Shown here: positions 60,262-64,000 of the stretch, piece by piece
Numbering within the stretch: the stretch's first letter is position 1
Layout of the letters: every line of letters starts with the position of its first letter
From: Pseudoips prasinana
Lineage: Eukaryota; Arthropoda; Insecta; Lepidoptera; Nolidae
Direction of reading: 5' to 3'
Assembly (NCBI GenBank): GCA_951640165.1
Contig: OX621249.1
Location: 7,801,001 to 7,865,000 of the forward strand
Length of the DNA stretch: 64,000 nt
Notes under the pieces: model-generated
What the model was told of the DNA's origin: nothing
The model's input: only the letters and a program-made list of their open reading frames with translations
The model's database searches: none
Translations under genes and position numbers: made by a program

Positions 60262-60387
60262 CATCATATCAGTTGGAAGCCGTCCACAGTTAGACAAAGG
60301 CCTCCCAAAATAATTCCAATTGTCAAGCACAATGTCCTGCGCTTCCCGAATCCAGTGATTTTCAAGGAGCCTCACAATATCGCCCCA
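60262..60387 (-). pseudogene. RTE-like LINE V C-terminus and tail, minus strand
   Basis: Minus strand reads LLENHWIREAQDIVL and DNWNYFGRPLSNCGRLPTDM, a decayed form of the final W-(I/M)-x-x-A-Q-D ... region of RTE ORFs, ending in the GATGATG tail. Too short to be functional. Confidence 0.7.
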
Positions 60388-61411
60388 CCTTATTCCTAAA
60401 TATATATATAAATTATTTCATAAATAGCAGAGCATGTGGAAGTGCTCACTTTTCGCCGTTCAACAAACAATAAATTGATTGTTTAATTTCATTTACAATC
60501 AAATCTGCAATCAAGCTCTGAATTAATTGGTATACATTTGTATATATTCGACTGTAAGGAAGAACTTAATGAAAACTCATAGTAGGGCTTCAGCACATGC
60601 TTGTGAACGTGAACGTGTACATTTCCTTAAAATTACATAAAATAAGGAAAAAGATTTCCAATGCCTTCACATTTGATTTTTTTACTGACCAAAGATACTT
60701 TCTGCCTGGTTTCGGTAAACGTTAAGAGGTTTACAAACAGAACTTTTAAGAACACTCAGTACCTAGTTATTCAGCTTCCCTAAAAGATAAGGTAACATAC
60801 ATAATGAGACAAGATCAATAGAATACTTTATATCACAAGTAACTGAAATAGGCCTTTAGTCCTTTGCTATTTTTAATCTAAATCTAAATCTTAAAAAGCA
60901 CACAGGTCTACAACCTGTTCATATTGAAGTTTATGTGTGTGTGTGTCTGTCTGTCATCTGCGACATCATTACTCCAAAACGGTGATATCGATATCAATGC
61001 AGATCTCAGCCTGATTGCTACCTTAATCAAGACTATAATTCATAATAAATTAAGTTAAGAGATTTTGACGGCAAAATTTTATTTCTAGCTTTCCTTATGC
61101 TATCCTATACACCCTGTAATGTGTTAATTAATACATTATTACGACTAGGTACAATATAGCAGTGTTCCTTTACAATATCATTAATTATTATTTATACACC
61201 CAAAATTAACCCACTTCATTAGTTTATTTTATAACATCTTAATTAGAATATTATTTATTATGTCCTTGTTTATTTAAATCTTTCTCTTTTTGTTTCACGA
61301 GTATAATGTGAAGAGCGGGGCATCCTAACACAGGTATTTTATTACTTAAAAGGATTGCCCCAACCATTACTATGAACCACATTGTAAGAAACTGAAAATA
61401 AACTATTTTTA
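60388..61411. other. Unassigned 1-kb stretch
   Basis: AT-rich. A short GTGTGTGTGTCTGTCTGTC run at 60935-60955 is the only repeat seen. Confidence 0.4.
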
Positions 61412-64000
61412 TAAGTAAGTAAGTAAGTAAGTAACTCTTTATTGTACACCAAAAAATAATACATATAATAGGAACTTTGAGTATGTTAAGATTGTACAAA
61501 TGGCGGCCTTATCGCTAAGTGCGATCTCTTCCAGGCAACCGTTGAATGGACCAGGAGTAAAGAAAAGGCATTTGGGTATTTGTTGGCATAATTAGCAGAA
61601 AGGATTTTTTTTTTTTGATTATTTTCTTTTTTTGTGATTTTTTTGTGGTTTTTTGTACCATGGGTACTTTTAACAATAAATAAATAAATACATACATATA
61701 TATATATATATACGGCAGGTCATAGGAGAATAAGATATACAGTAATTTAACGTTAAAGAGAAAGATAGTAACTCTTCACCATTTTCTTAAAAATGTCCAG
61801 TGACTGAGCACCTCTCACTGTCTCTGGCAAAGCATTCCACAATCGGGCAGCTTGTACGGAAAAGGAATGGTCTAAAAATTTTGTGGAGTGCATTGGTATC
61901 TTGATTCGTAAATTTTTCGATGATCTCAGCAACCTCGAATGTGTCTCGTGGAGGAACTCAAAACGTTCCTTTAAGTAAGTCGGAGTAGCTGGATTGAACA
62001 ATATACTATATAGAAGAGAAACAATGTGAGCATTCCGGCGAAGTCGTATAGGTAACCACTTGAGTTTTGCACGAAATTCGGAAACATGATCATATTTACG
62101 CAAACCAAATATGAAACGAATACAAAAATTTTGGAGCCTCTCAAGTTTGTTTAATTGGTCCTCCGTGATATCGAGATAGCTGGCATCAGCGTAGTCTAAA
62201 ATCGGTAGGAGAAGGGAATGGGCTAGCGCAATCTTGGTGGTGGTCGGCAAAAAATTACGAAGTCGTCTAAGTGACCCAGCGGAAGCAAACATTTTTCGAC
62301 TAACTTCTTTAACCTGTGGGCCCCAGGATAACGAGGTATCAATATGTATACCAAGGTTTTTTACCGTCTTCGAGAGCGGTATGACTGAACCATTAAAGCG
62401 CACCTGTGGTACAAGCGACCAGTCTACCATAGAAATCTTTCTGGAGCTACCAACAACAATGACTTGCGTTTTTGATGTATTTATTTGCAGTCCATATGAC
62501 CTTGCCCAGCTGCTTATCTGACATAAGTCGGTATTAATATTATGAATGGCTTCGTGAAGCTCTTCAAGTGGTGCTTTTGAATATATTTGAAGATCATCTG
62601 CGTAAAGGTGGTAGGATGAAATAAGTTGATTGGATATGGAATTTATGAAAATTGCAAAAAGTAACGGAGATAGAACGCCACCCTGAGGCACACCAACATT
62701 TGTATTGCACCACGAAGAGTAGCTGTCATCAATACGTATACGTTGCCGGCGGCCAGACAGGTAATTACGAAACCAGTCAATTGCCGTTGGAGATATGTTA
62801 ATAGAGCAGAGTATACCTGTCAAGATATCGTGATCGACGGTGTTAAATGCATTACTGAAATCAAGTAATGCTAACACCGTCAGATCACCCTCCTCCATGC
62901 CCGACCTAATATCCTCCGTAATATGAATCAAGGCAGTCGTGGTACTATGACCAGGACGGAAGCCGGATTGGACAGGATTCAGGAGATTATTTTTGCATAG
63001 AAAGGAGTTCAATTGGTTATGAATAAGGCGTTCTAGGACTTTGGAGAGGAATGGCAGTATGGAGATAGGACGGTACTCGGAAAAGGAACTTGGATTGGAT
63101 TTTTTTGGTAACGGGGTTATTTGGCCGTCTTTCCATGCTGATGGAAAGACCCCATGGGATAGGGAAAAATTAAGGATATGGCATAAGACCTGTCTTTCTG
63201 ACCTGGATTTCATTAAGGATGGGAATGATCATATTACGACTGATAGTGTCAGTTCCTACAGCATTGGATGATATTGACAGTATACTCTTCCTGACATCAC
63301 AAGCCGACAATTGATTAAAGACGAACTGAGAGTATTTGGGGATAGGTAGCGATGAAAGATAATTTAATGTATTAATTTTAAGTGCCCTATCAAAATTGGA
63401 CGACGCAGTAAAATGTTTATTGAGTAAATTGACATCTAAGTCTTTAGGAATTGCATTTTGGCGAGACTTTCCAATCCCCATTGAGTTTAGAAATTTCCAT
63501 ACTTTAGCGGGATCACCGTTTTGTACAGAGTTGTGAATGTGCTGGCGTTGTGCATTCCTACACACCTTGTTGCAGTGATTTCGTAAAAAGATATATTTGT
63601 CGCGGTTCAAATCCGTTGGCCGACCTTTGTATTTTGATTTTGCCGCGATTTTTTTGTTTTGGAGAGCTTTAATTTCATCAGATAGCCAAGGAGCAGGTAG
63701 GTGTTTCAATTTAATAGGCCGTATTGGAGCATGCTTGTCGTACAACTGTAGGAGCTCGTTGTTAAATACTGTGACCATAGCGTCGACAGATGTAGCAGTA
63801 TACACAGGTGTCCAATCGATGCTACCAGCATCCTCCCGAAGATTCTCCAGATCGATGCCACCAAAATTACGTTGCAGGATGATTTTAGGCTTCGCTTTCG
63901 GTGGGTGAACTTTATAGGACAAGAATATAAGGTCGTGATAGGAAAAGGCGTCAGCAGAGCACTGTCCGTGCTTATGGATGTGTTGAGGAGAAGAAATAAA
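61412..64000 (-). mobile_element. LINE J copy 2, continues beyond window
   Basis: The 3' end lies at 61412 with a TTAC-repeat tail (AAGT units on the plus strand) after AATAAAGAG. The 3' UTR (61440-61752) includes TGGCGGCCTTATCGCTAAGT and CTTCCAGGCAACCGTTGAAT, a poly-A/T tract near 61605 and an AT microsatellite (61697-61713). The coding part runs from 61753 to the window end. Confidence 0.9.
61753..64000 (-). pseudogene. Non-LTR endonuclease end, reverse transcriptase, C-terminus
   Basis: Two minus-strand frames. The upstream frame is open from the window edge (64000) to 63170. It starts in the end of an apurinic-type endonuclease (FSYHDLIFLSYKV, the region of the usual S-D-H signature with Tyr in place of Asp), then the linker (HAPIRPIKLKHLPAPWLSDE, KVWKFLNSMGIGKS). 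A one-base shift near 63200 moves to the frame 63213-61753 (486 codons), which holds the reverse transcriptase: YRPISILPFLSKVLERLI, SGFRPGHSTTTALIHI, motif A LLDFSNAFNTVDHDI (about residues 116-130), GVPQGGVLSPLLF (174-186), catalytic YADD (204-207) and the C-terminal domain (LLLPILDYADASYLDI, FSVQAARLWNALPETVRG) ending YYLSL. The downstream frame is undisturbed. The product would nick target DNA and reverse-transcribe element RNA. Only one disabling change is visible, so this copy is much younger than copy 1. Jockey/CR1-group by motif style. Confidence 0.92.

Noticed and set aside
63597..63908. 103-codon plus-strand frame
   Set aside because: Antisense shadow of the LINE J linker region.

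Overview
This window looks like lepidopteran nuclear DNA, most likely from a moth, and it is almost entirely interspersed repeats. It is AT-rich and I found no intact host gene, rRNA, functional tRNA or CRISPR array. The moth assignment rests on recognising repeat families that are widespread in Lepidoptera: tRNA-derived SINEs with ATT-repeat tails, a 5S-rRNA-derived SINE, RTE-type LINE ends with GATGAT or ATGT tails, and short Helitron-like elements ending in CTAG. I cannot name a species. The DNA could be intergenic, part of a large intron, or from a repeat-dense or heterochromatic chromosome.

The only long coding stretches are two decayed copies of one jockey/CR1-group non-LTR retrotransposon (called family J here), both on the minus strand. 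Copy 1 (8866-11419) has its reverse transcriptase (RT) in three frames. Copy 2 (61412-64000) has a nearly whole RT/C-terminal reading frame, one frameshift, and runs off the right edge of the window into its endonuclease domain. Smaller coding remnants are C-terminal pieces of two RTE-like LINEs (families V and U), two 3' ends of another jockey-like LINE (family W), and a pipsqueak-type helix-turn-helix exon inside a degraded pogo/Tigger-like DNA transposon at 16476-17954.

Layout: 1-5 kb LINE ends, a nested SINE pair, a 48-bp tandem repeat, an RTE-in-RTE insertion and a TA-flanked MITE (K). 5-8.5 kb a 5S-SINE, a Helitron-like copy inside an inverted repeat, and two SINE A copies split by other elements. 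8.7-11.9 kb LINE J copy 1 abutting MITE K. 12-16.3 kb assorted SINEs, a 55-bp palindrome and a LINE I 3' end. 16.4-18 kb the pogo-like element. 18-25.8 kb LINE ends, MITEs, Helitron-like copies, a strong hairpin and a three-level nest. 26-36.7 kb MITE F copies, paired repeat M, tandem Helitron-like copies and a GC-rich block. 36.7-47 kb SINEs A, C and O, the Helitron-in-Helitron insertion and a LINE W end. 47-52 kb is the emptiest part. 52-58.3 kb SINEs, MITE F carrying a 49-bp retroposed tail, the RTE U fragment and a 93-bp hairpin tandem duplication. 58.3-61.4 kb is nearly featureless before LINE J copy 2.

The genes do not form a pathway. What links the parts is nesting: at least a dozen elements sit inside others, several with readable target duplications or clean empty sites, so a relative order of transposition can be read. 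Family letters (A, B, C and so on) are labels made for this annotation by comparing copies inside the window; they are not database names.
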